A stretch of 64,000 bases of DNA from Acidovorax sp. Leaf78 (GTDB lineage Bacteria > Pseudomonadota > Gammaproteobacteria > Burkholderiales > Burkholderiaceae_C): NCBI RefSeq assembly GCF_001422735.1, contig NZ_LMLZ01000021.1, positions 186,227 through 250,226 of the forward strand, read 5' to 3'. The notes under the pieces were generated by a model. It had not been told where the DNA came from, searched no databases, and saw only the letters and a list, made by a program, of their open reading frames with translations. Below, piece after piece: positions 35,074-43,745 of the stretch; within the stretch, counting starts at the first letter, position 1, and every line of letters begins with the position of its first letter. The translations under genes and the position numbers were made by a program.

Positions 35074-36048
35074 TCACGGCCACTGCAGGTGCGTGGCGGC
35101 GCGGTACTGCACCGGCGCTTTCGCATGCAGGCCAGCGCCGCCGGCAGACCGCACGACGGCGGGCTCGGCCGGGCCGGGGTCCTTCACGCCGTGCACCAGA
35201 AACCTGTCGACCAGCGCAAAGTGCGCGGGCACGTTCAGCGCCGGGGCGTGGCCGCAGCCGGCCACTTCGATCACTTGGGCCTGGCCGCGCGCGCCGGGGC
35301 CGCGGGTCAGCATCTCGGCGGTGACGTCGCTCAGCACCAGGTCGGACTGCTCGCCGCGCAGGCACAGCACGGGGATGTCCAGCGCGTCGTAGTGGTCCCA
35401 GATCAGGTAGTCGTTGGTGTGGTGGGTGAACTGCTGCACCATGGCCGGATCATAGTGCGGCGTCACGCGGCCGTCGGGCAGGCGGCGGGTAGAGGTCTCG
35501 GTCAGACGGCGCCACTGCGCGTCGCTGAGCCAGCCGTAGGGCTGGTACACCTGCCGGAAGAACGCTTCGAGTTCCTGCACCGTGCCGAACGATGGCGGCT
35601 GGCCCGCATAGGCCTTGATGCGCTCGAGCGCCGCATCGGCCAGGCGGGGCGCGTTGTCGTTGAGCAGCAGGCTGGTGATGCGCCCCTTGAGTTGCGGCTC
35701 GAACAGGCCCGACGCGCACACGGTGCCGATGGCCCCGCCCATCGATGTGCCCACCCAGTGCGCCTTGTCGATGGAGAGCTGGTCGAACAGGTCGGCCGCG
35801 ATGCGTGCGTAGAAAGACAACTGGTATTCGTCCTCTGGCGCCCGCGCCCACTGACTCAGGCCCCGGCCGATGGTGTCGGGGCAGATCACGCGAAAGCGTG
35901 GCGCCAGGTGGGCCGCCAGCTCGTCCATGTCGCGCCCGGTGCGCGCCAGGCCGTGCCAGGCGATGACCACCGGCGCATCGGGTGCGCCCCACTCCATGTA
36001 GTGGATCTCATAGCCGGCGCAGGTGGCGTAGCGCGAAGTGGGGGACAT
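35074..36048 (-). CDS. Alpha/beta hydrolase
   Basis: This 324-residue cytoplasmic hydrolase starts at MSPTSRYATCAG, preceded by AAGG. The nucleophile elbow is GTSMGG, the oxyanion-side HGLARTG lies near residue 32, an acid lies near LRGEQSD and the catalytic His in GCGHAPALN. No signal peptide is seen. It follows the second binding-protein gene by 170 bases. Beside a PHB depolymerase and an oligomer hydrolase, hydrolysis of imported 3-hydroxybutyrate dimers or short oligomers is a reasonable inference, but the family is broad and other esters are possible. Confidence 0.84.
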   Translation of the reverse strand: MSPTSRYATCAGYEIHYMEWGAPDAPVVIAWHGLARTGRDMDELAAHLAPRFRVICPDTIGRGLSQWARAPEDEYQLSFYARIAADLFDQLSIDKAHWVGTSMGGAIGTVCASGLFEPQLKGRITSLLLNDNAPRLADAALERIKAYAGQPPSFGTVQELEAFFRQVYQPYGWLSDAQWRRLTETSTRRLPDGRVTPHYDPAMVQQFTHHTNDYLIWDHYDALDIPVLCLRGEQSDLVLSDVTAEMLTRGPGARGQAQVIEVAGCGHAPALNVPAHFALVDRFLVHGVKDPGPAEPAVVRSAGGAGLHAKAPVQYRAATHLQWP

Positions 36049-36218
36049 GGTGGCAACCTTTGGGGACGAAAACGAAAATGGAAAACGGCGGGCGGCTGCG
36101 TATGCGGGGCGGCATGGACGGATGTGCATTCGACCGTTCAACCAGGCGGGAGCCGCAGACAGTGCTGTAGCACGGCAAGGCGAACCAACGACGTTCAACG
36201 GTTGAAGGCATATCCGTA

Positions 36219-37397
36219 CTATTTCATCAGGCGGCCGTTGCTGCCGATGACGGTGACCTCCACATAGCGCGAGCCGATGCGGTTGGTGGGCGAGTAGCCG
36301 AGCGTGATGCCGCCCAGGTCGTAGCTCTGCAGCGATTCCAGCGCCTTGACCACCCGGGCGCGCGAGGGCACAGGCCCCGCACGGCGCAGCGCCTCGACCA
36401 GCACCTTGGCACCCAGGAACTGCTCGAAGCTGGTGTAGTTGACCTCGGCGTCGGGCGCGTATTTCTTGAGCAGCGACTGGTACTCGCGCACCACGGGCAG
36501 CTGGGGCCGGTAGGGGTAGGGCACCACCTGGCTGATGCCCAGGCCGTGCGCGTTCTTGATGCCCGCGAGCTTGACCAGCTCGGTCGGGTCCACCACCGAG
36601 ATGTTGTACAGCTGCGCGCCGCCGCCCTGCTCGCGATAGCGCTGGATGAACGCGGCGGCGGGCTTGTTGATGGCGATCATGATGACCGCGTGCACATCGG
36701 CGGCCTTGATGGCCTTGACGGCGTCATCGACCTGGTCGGTGTTGCGCTCGTAGCCCGCGGCCACCACGAGCTTGAGGTTGCGCTTGGCCAGCGCCGCCTC
36801 CACGCCCGCCAGGCCCGCCTTGCCGAAGCCGTCGTCCTGGTACATCACGGCCACGCGGTTCATGCCCAGGGTGGTGAGCTGCTGCACCATGTGCTCGGTC
36901 TCGTCCACGTAGCCCGCACGCACATGAAAGATCCAGGGGTTGAACGGGCTGCGCAGCGACTCGCCGCCCGTGTACGGCGCCACCAGCGCGGCGCCGCCCT
37001 GCTCCAGCACGCCGTCGGCCAAGAGCTGCGTGATGTTGGCGGTGCCCGCAAAGCCGTACAGCGCCACCACGTCGGGGCGCGCCAGCATGCCGCGGGTCAG
37101 GCGCACGGTGTCTGCGACCTTGTACGCGTCGTCCACCACCTCCTGGCGGATGGTGGCGCCGTGCACGCCGCCCTGGGCGTTGACCCAGTCGAAGTAGATC
37201 TTGCCGCCCAGCACCATCTGCGCGCCGGTGCTGGCCAGCACGCCCGACAGCGGGGCCACCTGCCCCACCACGACCTCGGCCGCGTGCAGCGGGGGCGCCA
37301 GGGCGGCACTGCACACAGCCACCGTCATTGCCGCCATTGACGCCATTGACGCCAGCCTGGAGGCTGCGCAGCGGGTCCATCGTTTGAGCTTTTCCAT
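36219..37397 (-). CDS. LIV-type ABC transporter substrate-binding protein (PHB block, second)
   Basis: This 392-residue periplasmic binding protein has a signal peptide ending near LHAAE. VVVGQVAPLSGVLASTGAQMV opens the first lobe, with VMYQDDGFGKAGLAGV in the middle. It resembles the LivJ/LivK family. It lies 114 bases downstream of the 3-hydroxybutyrate-oligomer hydrolase gene, with a hairpin in the gap, and could feed LivGFHM at 39784-43495. The ligand is inferred to be an oligomer or monomer of 3-hydroxybutyrate from context only. Confidence 0.87.
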   Translation of the reverse strand: MEKLKRWTRCAASRLASMASMAAMTVAVCSAALAPPLHAAEVVVGQVAPLSGVLASTGAQMVLGGKIYFDWVNAQGGVHGATIRQEVVDDAYKVADTVRLTRGMLARPDVVALYGFAGTANITQLLADGVLEQGGAALVAPYTGGESLRSPFNPWIFHVRAGYVDETEHMVQQLTTLGMNRVAVMYQDDGFGKAGLAGVEAALAKRNLKLVVAAGYERNTDQVDDAVKAIKAADVHAVIMIAINKPAAAFIQRYREQGGGAQLYNISVVDPTELVKLAGIKNAHGLGISQVVPYPYRPQLPVVREYQSLLKKYAPDAEVNYTSFEQFLGAKVLVEALRRAGPVPSRARVVKALESLQSYDLGGITLGYSPTNRIGSRYVEVTVIGSNGRLMK

Positions 37398-37438
37398 CGT
37401 GTCGTGTCTCCGTTCGGATGTCGTTCGCGCAGCCTTCC

Positions 37439-37469
37439 GGTGAGCGCGGGCACGGGGCCTGTGCTCACC
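37439..37469 (-). promoter_or_regulatory. Hairpin between the oligomer hydrolase and second binding-protein genes
   Basis: GGTGAGC at 37439-37445 pairs with GCTCACC at 37463-37469, with an inner GCAC/GTGC pairing possible. There is no T-run, so it is more likely a message-processing or attenuating stem than a strong terminator. Confidence 0.5.
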
Positions 37470-37511
37470 CTGGGGGGCTGGACTGCGGTGGTCTTGCGAA
37501 GCTCCTTGCGG

Positions 37512-39674
37512 TCAGTCAGGGATGGTGATGGCGCCTGCTGCCGTGACGGCAATGGCGTTGGCGGCCACGGGGGTGGTGGCCAGTGGTGGCACGTTGGCCG
37601 CGGTGATGGCGGGCGCGCTGCCGGCCACGCCGCCGCGCGGCACGGTGCGCACCACCTGGCTGGCGGGCAGTGCCTTGCCGTTGGCCAGGTGCTCGTACAC
37701 CGCGTCGAGCGCGTGGTTCAGGTACACGTGCAGCGGCACATAGCGGGTGTCGTAGCCGGGCAGCACGGTGGGCAGGCCGATGAAGCTGTCGAAGTGCTGG
37801 GCGTTGGCCACTTCCACATAGCTGAGCTTGCTGCCCGCGCCCTCGACCTTCTTGTTCAGCGCGGCGTAGGGGCGCGAGGTGTGGCTCACGGGCAGCAGCG
37901 CATCGGCGCGGCCGTGCACGATGATGGCGGGCTTGCCGCGCAGGTTGCCGTTGCGGCGGGTCTCGTCCACGCCGGCCTGCAGCTTCTTGGCGGCGGCGTC
38001 GGTGCCGGTGACCAGGTTGCGCAGGCACAGCGCGCCGGGCGTGTTCCAGTCGGCCACGCCGGACTCGGACACCGACAGAAAGTCGCGCGCGGCGCCCAGC
38101 CTGCCCTGGTTGTTGATAAGCTGGATGCCGCCCGATGGCGGCACGCCGTTGCCCGTGGCGAACATGCCCGCCAGCGCGGCGGGTGCGAGCGGCGCCACCG
38201 CACCGGCTGCCGTGGCACCGGCGTAGCTGAAGCCGCACAGGTGGTCCTTCACGCTGGCGCGCGAGAGGCTGTTGGCAAAGGTCACCGCCACGGCGGGCGC
38301 GACTTCGAACGCGGCCAGCGATGCGTGCAGGTCGTTCGACTCGGGCTCCCAGCCGTAGTCGCGCAGCCTTTGCAGCGCCTCTTCGGCCTGCGTGGCGGTG
38401 GCGGAGGCCGACAGCAGCCCGGCGGTCTTCAGTGCCGCGCAGCGGTTGGGCGCAATGGGCAGCGCCGCGCTGGCAAAGCCCGCAGCGTACGCAGCCGCGT
38501 AGGGGCTGGTGCTGACCGAGGCCGCCAGCGACGCACAGGCCTGGTACAGGTTGGCGTAGGTGGTGAAGTCCACCAGCGTCTTGCCCGTGACGGCGACGGT
38601 GGTGCTGCCGCGGCGCACGGTGACGCCCGGGTTGGCCGGCAGCTCCAGCGCCGGCTCGGACACGGCCACGCCGCTGATGAGGCCCTGCGTGTCCTGCTCG
38701 GCCGCGGCAATGGCGGCGCCGCCGCCGTTGGAGATGCTGGACGCGATGACGATGGTGTTGGCGGGCGTGAGCGTCTTCAGGCGCTGGCCGGCGGCGTCGG
38801 TGTTGCCGTAGCGCTGGTTGAGCACGTAGTAGCCGAACTCCACCGCCTGCAGCGTGGTAGTGCCCCAGTCCTTCTCGGAGTTCTGGCCCGAGTGCGCGTG
38901 CTTGAAGGCAAAGCGGTTGGGCGTGGCGGTGTTGAAGGCGGCCAGCTCGGTGGCGGTGAGGCCGGCGTTGAAGGCCGCGTTCTTGCCCGCCGCGGCGGCG
39001 GTGGCGCGTGTGCCGTCGATGAGCGGCACGGTGTCGTTTTGCAGGTCGTGCGGTGCGCCGCCCGTGCCTTTGTCCGAGTAGGCCACGGCGCAGCCCTTCT
39101 TCAGGCCCCATTCGCCGGTGGAGATGCCGCCGTACACGCCGCGCGAGCCCGAGGTGGTGGCCGTGATCATGCAGGGCTTGGCCGGGTTGAACGTGGTGGG
39201 CACCTGCACCATGAGCGTGACGTTCTTGCGGCCCGTGCCGTCGTCGGCAAAGGCGATGTACTCGGTGCCCGCCACCTTGCCCTCGCCGGTGGTGACCTTG
39301 CCCTGCGCATCGACGTTGGGGCCGTACAGCAGGCCGTAGCCGCCCGCGGCGGTCATGTCGAGCATGCCGCGGTAGTTGGTGTGGATGGCCGTGCGGCGCA
39401 GCTCGGCCGCGGTGGGCTTGAGCGGGTCGGCAGAGGCCGGCGGCAGGGCTGCGGCCAGGCCGCTGGCCCCGAGGCCTGCGGTCAGCAGGTCGTTGCTGGT
39501 GCCGTCGTAGCTGGTCTCGCTGATGGCGCCCAGGTACGCGGGCTTGGCGTTCAGCGCGGGTGCGTTGTTGTTGCTGCTGTCACCGCCATTGCCGCCGCAG
39601 GCCGCGAGGACCGCTGCCGCCAGGGCCGCGGGGACGAAGGGGCGCAGGCCCCCGTGGATGCTTTTCTTCACCAT
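37512..39674 (-). CDS. D-(-)-3-hydroxybutyrate oligomer hydrolase, lipoprotein
   Basis: This 720-residue protein starts at MVKKSIHGGL with AGGAGA upstream. The N-terminus ends in a lipobox ALAAAVLAACGG, so it is probably an outer- or inner-membrane lipoprotein facing the periplasm or outside. The whole length matches the 3HB-oligomer hydrolase family (PF10605), including the Ser-Asn-Gly motif in IASSISNGGGAA that holds the active-site Ser, and IIVHGRADALLPVSHTSRPYAALN with later Asp and His candidates. The enzyme cleaves 3-hydroxybutyrate dimers and oligomers released by PHB depolymerase. It lies 109 bases downstream of livM on the same strand. Confidence 0.9.
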   Translation of the reverse strand: MVKKSIHGGLRPFVPAALAAAVLAACGGNGGDSSNNNAPALNAKPAYLGAISETSYDGTSNDLLTAGLGASGLAAALPPASADPLKPTAAELRRTAIHTNYRGMLDMTAAGGYGLLYGPNVDAQGKVTTGEGKVAGTEYIAFADDGTGRKNVTLMVQVPTTFNPAKPCMITATTSGSRGVYGGISTGEWGLKKGCAVAYSDKGTGGAPHDLQNDTVPLIDGTRATAAAAGKNAAFNAGLTATELAAFNTATPNRFAFKHAHSGQNSEKDWGTTTLQAVEFGYYVLNQRYGNTDAAGQRLKTLTPANTIVIASSISNGGGAAIAAAEQDTQGLISGVAVSEPALELPANPGVTVRRGSTTVAVTGKTLVDFTTYANLYQACASLAASVSTSPYAAAYAAGFASAALPIAPNRCAALKTAGLLSASATATQAEEALQRLRDYGWEPESNDLHASLAAFEVAPAVAVTFANSLSRASVKDHLCGFSYAGATAAGAVAPLAPAALAGMFATGNGVPPSGGIQLINNQGRLGAARDFLSVSESGVADWNTPGALCLRNLVTGTDAAAKKLQAGVDETRRNGNLRGKPAIIVHGRADALLPVSHTSRPYAALNKKVEGAGSKLSYVEVANAQHFDSFIGLPTVLPGYDTRYVPLHVYLNHALDAVYEHLANGKALPASQVVRTVPRGGVAGSAPAITAANVPPLATTPVAANAIAVTAAGAITIPD

Positions 39675-39732
39675 GTGCTTGTCTCCTGTTTTTGTCTTCA
39701 CTTTTTTACACAGCTACCCCGCACCTCACCCA

Positions 39733-39777
39733 CGCCCGCTCCTGCGGGCGCCACCCACGTCCGCGCTGGCGGACGTG
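39733..39777. terminator. Two tandem hairpins between livM and the oligomer hydrolase gene
   Basis: CGCCCGC/GCGGGCG (39733-39750, 4-base loop) and CACGTCCGC/GCGGACGTG (39756-39777, 4-base loop) lie directly after the livM stop at 39784 on the minus strand. Both stems are perfect. Without a clear T-run they may act as an attenuator or RNA-stabilising structure. Confidence 0.6.
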
Positions 39778-39783
39778 TGGTGC

Positions 39784-40854
39784 TCAGGCCTTGCGCGCCG
39801 CGGCCGCGCGCAGGCGCCCCACCACACCGGTGGGGAAGTAATAGACCGACAGGACGAACAGCACGCCCAGCCACAGCAGCCAGCGGTCGGGCGACAGCAG
39901 CCCGGAGAGCCAGGGCAGACCCGACGCGGCCTCGCTGCCCAGGCGCAGCAAATCCTGCAGGTAGCTTTGCGCCACGAGGAACAGCACGGCGCCGATGGCC
40001 GAGCCGTAGATGGTGCCCATGCCGCCGATCACGACGATGAGCAGGCAGTCCATCATGATCTCGAAGCTGAGCGAGGTGTCCGGCCCGTTGTAGCGCAGCC
40101 AGAGCGCGAGCATGGCGCCCGCGCAGCAGGCGAACAGGGCCGACAGCACGCTGGATGTGGTGCGGTACACCACCACGCGGTAGCCGATGGCCTCGGCGCG
40201 GAACTCGTTCTCGCGGATCGCCTGCAGCACGCGGCCGAAGGGCGAGTTCACGATGCGCAGCAGCGCCAGCACCAGCGCCACGGCCACCACGAAGAGCAGG
40301 TAGTAGCACAGCAGCCGCCCGTCCAGCGTGACGCCCAGGAAGGGCTCGTCGAACGGCTCGAAGCTGGGTGACAAGATCTCGGGCACCTTGAAGGTCAGGC
40401 CGTCTTCGCCGCCGGTGATGTCCGACAGCTGCGAGGCCAGCGTCTGGAACGCCGCCGCCACGGCCAGCGTGATCATCGCGAAGAAGATGGCGCGCACCCG
40501 CAGCGAGAACAGCCCCACGGCCAGCGACAGCAGCAGCGAGAGCACCAGCGCGCCACCCAGCCCCACGCCCAGTGCGGCCCAGGTCGGCCCCATGCGCGTG
40601 GTGGCCACCGCGATGCCGTAGGCCCCGATGCCGAAGAACATGGTGTGCGCAAAGCTCACGATGCCGGTGTAGCCCAACAGCAGATCGAAGCTGGCGACCA
40701 GCACCACGAAGATCAGCACCTTGGCCGCGACGGACAGCGCCTTGACGCCCGGGAACAGGAACGGCGCGAACGCCAGCCCCAGGAAGATGGCCACGAGGAT
40801 CACCGCCAGCAACTTGCTGCGCGGGTAGTCGCCGGAGAGAAGTCGGTTCAGCAT
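39784..40854 (-). CDS. livM: LIV-type ABC transporter permease LivM
   Basis: This 356-residue permease has about 9-10 membrane segments and the LivM signature DLLLGYTGIVSFAHTMFFGIGAY near residue 60, and the EAA-like loop NEFRAEAIGYRV. It starts 16 bases after the livH stop. The LIV family imports branched-chain amino acids, but many members carry other short acids and amides. With a PHB depolymerase before and an oligomer hydrolase after it, 3-hydroxybutyrate or its oligomers are likely cargo. Confidence 0.92.
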   Translation of the reverse strand: MLNRLLSGDYPRSKLLAVILVAIFLGLAFAPFLFPGVKALSVAAKVLIFVVLVASFDLLLGYTGIVSFAHTMFFGIGAYGIAVATTRMGPTWAALGVGLGGALVLSLLLSLAVGLFSLRVRAIFFAMITLAVAAAFQTLASQLSDITGGEDGLTFKVPEILSPSFEPFDEPFLGVTLDGRLLCYYLLFVVAVALVLALLRIVNSPFGRVLQAIRENEFRAEAIGYRVVVYRTTSSVLSALFACCAGAMLALWLRYNGPDTSLSFEIMMDCLLIVVIGGMGTIYGSAIGAVLFLVAQSYLQDLLRLGSEAASGLPWLSGLLSPDRWLLWLGVLFVLSVYYFPTGVVGRLRAAAARKA

Positions 40855-40870
40855 GTTGTGGGGCTCCTCT

Positions 40871-41860
40871 TCAACGGTTGGCGACTGGGTAGACGCCCTG
40901 CGGACGCCACAGCAGGATGGCCACCATCAACGCGATGTTGGAAAACAGCGCCACCTTGGGCAACAGAAAGCCGGTGTAGTTGGCCATCAGCCCCACCAGC
41001 AGCGCGCCGATGAGGGCGCCGCCCGTGGACCCCAGGCCGCCGATGATGATCACGATGAAGATCAGCACGTTGACCTGCGCGCCCATCTGCGGGATCACGT
41101 TCTGCTGGTACAGGCCCCACATCACGCCGCCCAGGCCCGCCAGGGCCGAGCCCACGACGAACACGCCCACGAACAGGCGGCGGATGCGGTAGCCCAGGGA
41201 CTCGACCATCTCGCGGTCCTGCACGCCCGCGCGGATGAGCAGGCCGACCTTGGTGCGCGACAGCGTCCAGGCCAGTACGCCGAAGACCACCAGGCCCACC
41301 GCCACGGCGATCAGTCGGTATTTCTCGATGGCGGCGTCGCCCACGAGCAGCGAGCCGCGCATGCCTTCGGGCAGCGGCAGCGGGATCTGCGCGGGGCCCC
41401 AGATGACCTTGATCAGCTCTTCGCCGATGATCATGCCGCCCATGGTGATGAGGATCTGCTTCAAGTGCTGGCCGTACACGGGCCGCACGATGAAGCGCTC
41501 GAACGCCAGGCCCACCGCGCCTGCGACGGCCATGGCCACCAGCATGGCGGGCAGCACCGCCATCAGGTTGCGCCACAGGTCGGCGCTTTGCGTGTAGTCG
41601 CCCATGGCGCCCAGCACGCTGGTGGCGACGAAGGCACCGAGCGCGATGAACACGCCGTGGCCGAAGTTGAGCACGTCCATCAGGCCGAACACGAGCGTGA
41701 GGCCCGAGGCGATGATGAAGATGATCATGCCCATGGCCAGGCCCGCCACCGTGAGCGTGAGCCAGGTGCTGGGCGAGCCGATGAAGGGCAGCACCACCAG
41801 CGCGAGCGCCGGCACCAGCGCCAGGGGTTTCCAGTCGAAGTCGCGGGCGATGATGCTCAT
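40871..41860 (-). CDS. livH: LIV-type ABC transporter permease LivH
   Basis: This 329-residue permease has about eight membrane segments, with GLTLVFGLMDVLNFGHGVFIALGAF near residue 55 as the family hallmark and the loop DREMVESLGYRIR as the ATPase contact. It pairs with LivM. A 115-base gap that holds a dispersed repeat separates it from livF upstream, so livHM could have a separate promoter or processed end. Confidence 0.92.
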   Translation of the reverse strand: MSIIARDFDWKPLALVPALALVVLPFIGSPSTWLTLTVAGLAMGMIIFIIASGLTLVFGLMDVLNFGHGVFIALGAFVATSVLGAMGDYTQSADLWRNLMAVLPAMLVAMAVAGAVGLAFERFIVRPVYGQHLKQILITMGGMIIGEELIKVIWGPAQIPLPLPEGMRGSLLVGDAAIEKYRLIAVAVGLVVFGVLAWTLSRTKVGLLIRAGVQDREMVESLGYRIRRLFVGVFVVGSALAGLGGVMWGLYQQNVIPQMGAQVNVLIFIVIIIGGLGSTGGALIGALLVGLMANYTGFLLPKVALFSNIALMVAILLWRPQGVYPVANR

Positions 41861-41899
41861 GCCGGACCTCCTGGGCGTGTGGGTGCTGTGGCAGAGTTT

Positions 41900-41962
41900 G
41901 CTACGCTTTTGATAGCTGTTTGCGCTTGCCTATCCAGCGATAGAGCACCAAAAGGCTTGAAA
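41900..41962 (+). repeat. Dispersed intergenic repeat, copy 3
   Basis: The copy reads gatagctgtttgcgcttgcc followed by tatccagcgatagagc and an A-rich end. It sits between livF and livH inside the transporter operon without breaking either gene. Confidence 0.7.
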
Positions 41963-41975
41963 TTCAGAGTGTTTG

Positions 41976-42725
41976 TCATAGTGCCAGCCCCAGCAGCGAC
42001 CGCTGCAATGCCTCGTCTTGCGCCAGCGCGGCCATGCTGCCTGCATGCACCACCTGGCCGTTGTCCATCACGGCGACGGTGTCACCCAGCCGCTTGGCGA
42101 AGTTGATGTTCTGCTCGACGAGCAGGATGGTCACGCCGCTCTTCTTGAGCTGGTCGAACGCCTCGATCATGTTGTTGATGATGGCGGGCGCGAGGCCCTT
42201 GCTGGGCTCGTCCACGATGAGCAGGTCGCGCGGCTCGACGATGGCGCGGCTCACGGCCACCATCTGCTTTTGTCCGCCGCTGAGCTTGCCCGCGGGGTGG
42301 TTCCAGAACTTCTCCACGGCCGGGAAGAGCCGGAAGATCCATTCGAGCCGGGCCGTGTCCATCTGCGCGGCGTTCTTGGCGCCGCGCGCGGCCAGCAGCA
42401 TGTTTTCCTTCACCGTGAGGTCCGCGAAGATGCCCATGTTCTCGGGCACGTAGGCGATGTTCATGCCGGCGATGGCGGGCGTGTTCATGGCCGTGATGTC
42501 GCGACCCGCGAAGTGGATGCTGCCCTGCGACGCATGCCACAGGCCCATGATGGTGCGCAGCGTGGTGGTCTTGCCCGCGCCGTTGCGGCCCAGCAGCATG
42601 GTGAGCTGGCCCTTGGGCACGGCCAGGTCGACGCCGTGCAGGATGTGGTACGCGCCGATGTGGGTGTGCACGCCTTTGAGTTCGAGCAGGTTGCCCGCGT
42701 TGTTGTGGGTGTTGGGGGTCGTCAT
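41976..42725 (-). CDS. livF: LIV-type ABC transporter ATP-binding protein LivF
   Basis: This 249-residue ATPase has Walker A GRNGAGKTT, signature LSGGQKQM, Walker B LLIVDEPSKGLAP and H-loop VEQN, the LivF pattern. Its ATG overlaps the livG stop by four bases, so the two ATPases are translationally coupled. It works with LivG on the LivH/LivM channel. Confidence 0.93.
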   Translation of the reverse strand: MTTPNTHNNAGNLLELKGVHTHIGAYHILHGVDLAVPKGQLTMLLGRNGAGKTTTLRTIMGLWHASQGSIHFAGRDITAMNTPAIAGMNIAYVPENMGIFADLTVKENMLLAARGAKNAAQMDTARLEWIFRLFPAVEKFWNHPAGKLSGGQKQMVAVSRAIVEPRDLLIVDEPSKGLAPAIINNMIEAFDQLKKSGVTILLVEQNINFAKRLGDTVAVMDNGQVVHAGSMAALAQDEALQRSLLGLAL

Positions 42726-43495
42726 GCGGCCGCCTCCTTCGTCACGCCGAGATAGGCTTCCTGCACCACGGGCGAGGCGATGACTTCGGAGGGCACGCCG
42801 TCGGCCACCAGGGTGCCGTTGGTCAACACGATGATGCGGTCGGCCAGCTCGCGCACCACGTCCATCTTGTGCTCTACCAGCAGGATGATCTTGGTCTTGT
42901 CTTTCTTCAGCTCGCGGATCAGGTTCAGGATCACGGGGGCCTCGTCGTGGCTCATGCCGGCCGTGGGTTCGTCGAACATGTAGACCTGCGGCTCCAGCGC
43001 CATGAGCAGCGCGACTTCAAGCTTGCGCTGGTCGCCGTGCGGCAGGCTGGCCACAGGCGTGTCCTGCCGGTCGAGCATCGCCACGGCCTGCAGGATGGCG
43101 CGGGCGCGGTCGGTCAGGTCGCGGTGGTCGCTCCAGATGCTCCACAGGTTCAGGCCCCGGCGGTGCTTGCCCTCTTGCGTGGCCTGCACGGCCAGGCGCA
43201 CGTTCTCCAGCACGCTGAGGTTGGGGAACAGGTTGGTGAGCTGAAACGCCCGTCCCAGGCCTGCATGCGTGCGCGCCGAGACGGACTGCCCCGTGAGGTC
43301 CTGCCCACCCAGCGTGACGCTGCCCGCCGTGGCGCGCAGCTGTCCCGAAATGAGGTTGAAGTACGTGGTCTTGCCCGCGCCGTTGGGGCCCACGATGGCG
43401 GTCAGCGTGCCGGGCTCGAAGGAGCAGGTCACGGCGTTGACCGCCACGTGGCCGCCGAAGCGGATGGTCAAGTCCTTGGTGGACAAGGTGCTCAT
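42722..43495 (-). CDS. livG: LIV-type ABC transporter ATP-binding protein LivG
   Basis: This 257-residue ATPase starts at MSTLSTKDLTIRFGGHVAV; 57 upstream in-frame codons lie in a fold-back repeat and are not family-like. Walker A is GPNGAGKTT, the signature is altered to SLPHGDQRK as in LivG proteins, and Walker B is VYMFDEPTAGM. A 250-base gap with a fold-back repeat separates it from the depolymerase gene upstream, so a separate promoter is possible. The LivG set is downstream of PHB depolymerase and upstream of the oligomer hydrolase. Confidence 0.92.
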   Translation of the reverse strand: MSTLSTKDLTIRFGGHVAVNAVTCSFEPGTLTAIVGPNGAGKTTYFNLISGQLRATAGSVTLGGQDLTGQSVSARTHAGLGRAFQLTNLFPNLSVLENVRLAVQATQEGKHRRGLNLWSIWSDHRDLTDRARAILQAVAMLDRQDTPVASLPHGDQRKLEVALLMALEPQVYMFDEPTAGMSHDEAPVILNLIRELKKDKTKIILLVEHKMDVVRELADRIIVLTNGTLVADGVPSEVIASPVVQEAYLGVTKEAAA

Positions 43496-43534
43496 GGGTA
43501 GTGCTTCACTTTCACTGTCTTTGTTCTCTCTTTT

Positions 43535-43647
43535 AGAGCGTCTCAAAAAGCTCTTTGGGCGTCGTTGCTGCGCCTTGTCGTACTTGCGTACTGCCTGCGG
43601 CGCAGCGCCTAGCCCAAACCGCTGCGCTGAGCTTTGTGAGGCGCTCT
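43535..43647. repeat. 113-base fold-back (MITE/REP-like) element
   Basis: The ends AGAGCGTCTCAAAAAGCTC (43535-43553) and GAGCTTTGTGAGGCGCTCT (43629-43647) are inverted repeats with 17 of 19 pairs. Inside, TTTGGGC (43554-43560) and GCCCAAA (43612-43618) extend the pairing, and the middle is also partly self-complementary. The whole can fold into one long hairpin. It lies between the depolymerase gene and livG. No coding capacity is seen. Confidence 0.72.
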
Positions 43648-43745
43648 GGGTCCGTGGGCCTGGCACCCTGCCCTCAAGGCCAGGCGCCAGGCGGTCACTT
43701 CATTTCATTTCATTTGATTCTGTATCGCACTGCGTGCCCTGGCGA

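Noticed and set aside
43699-43716. ttcatttcattt short tandem repeat
   Set aside because: Only three to four units of five bases; no evidence of function beyond chance in an AT-richer gap.
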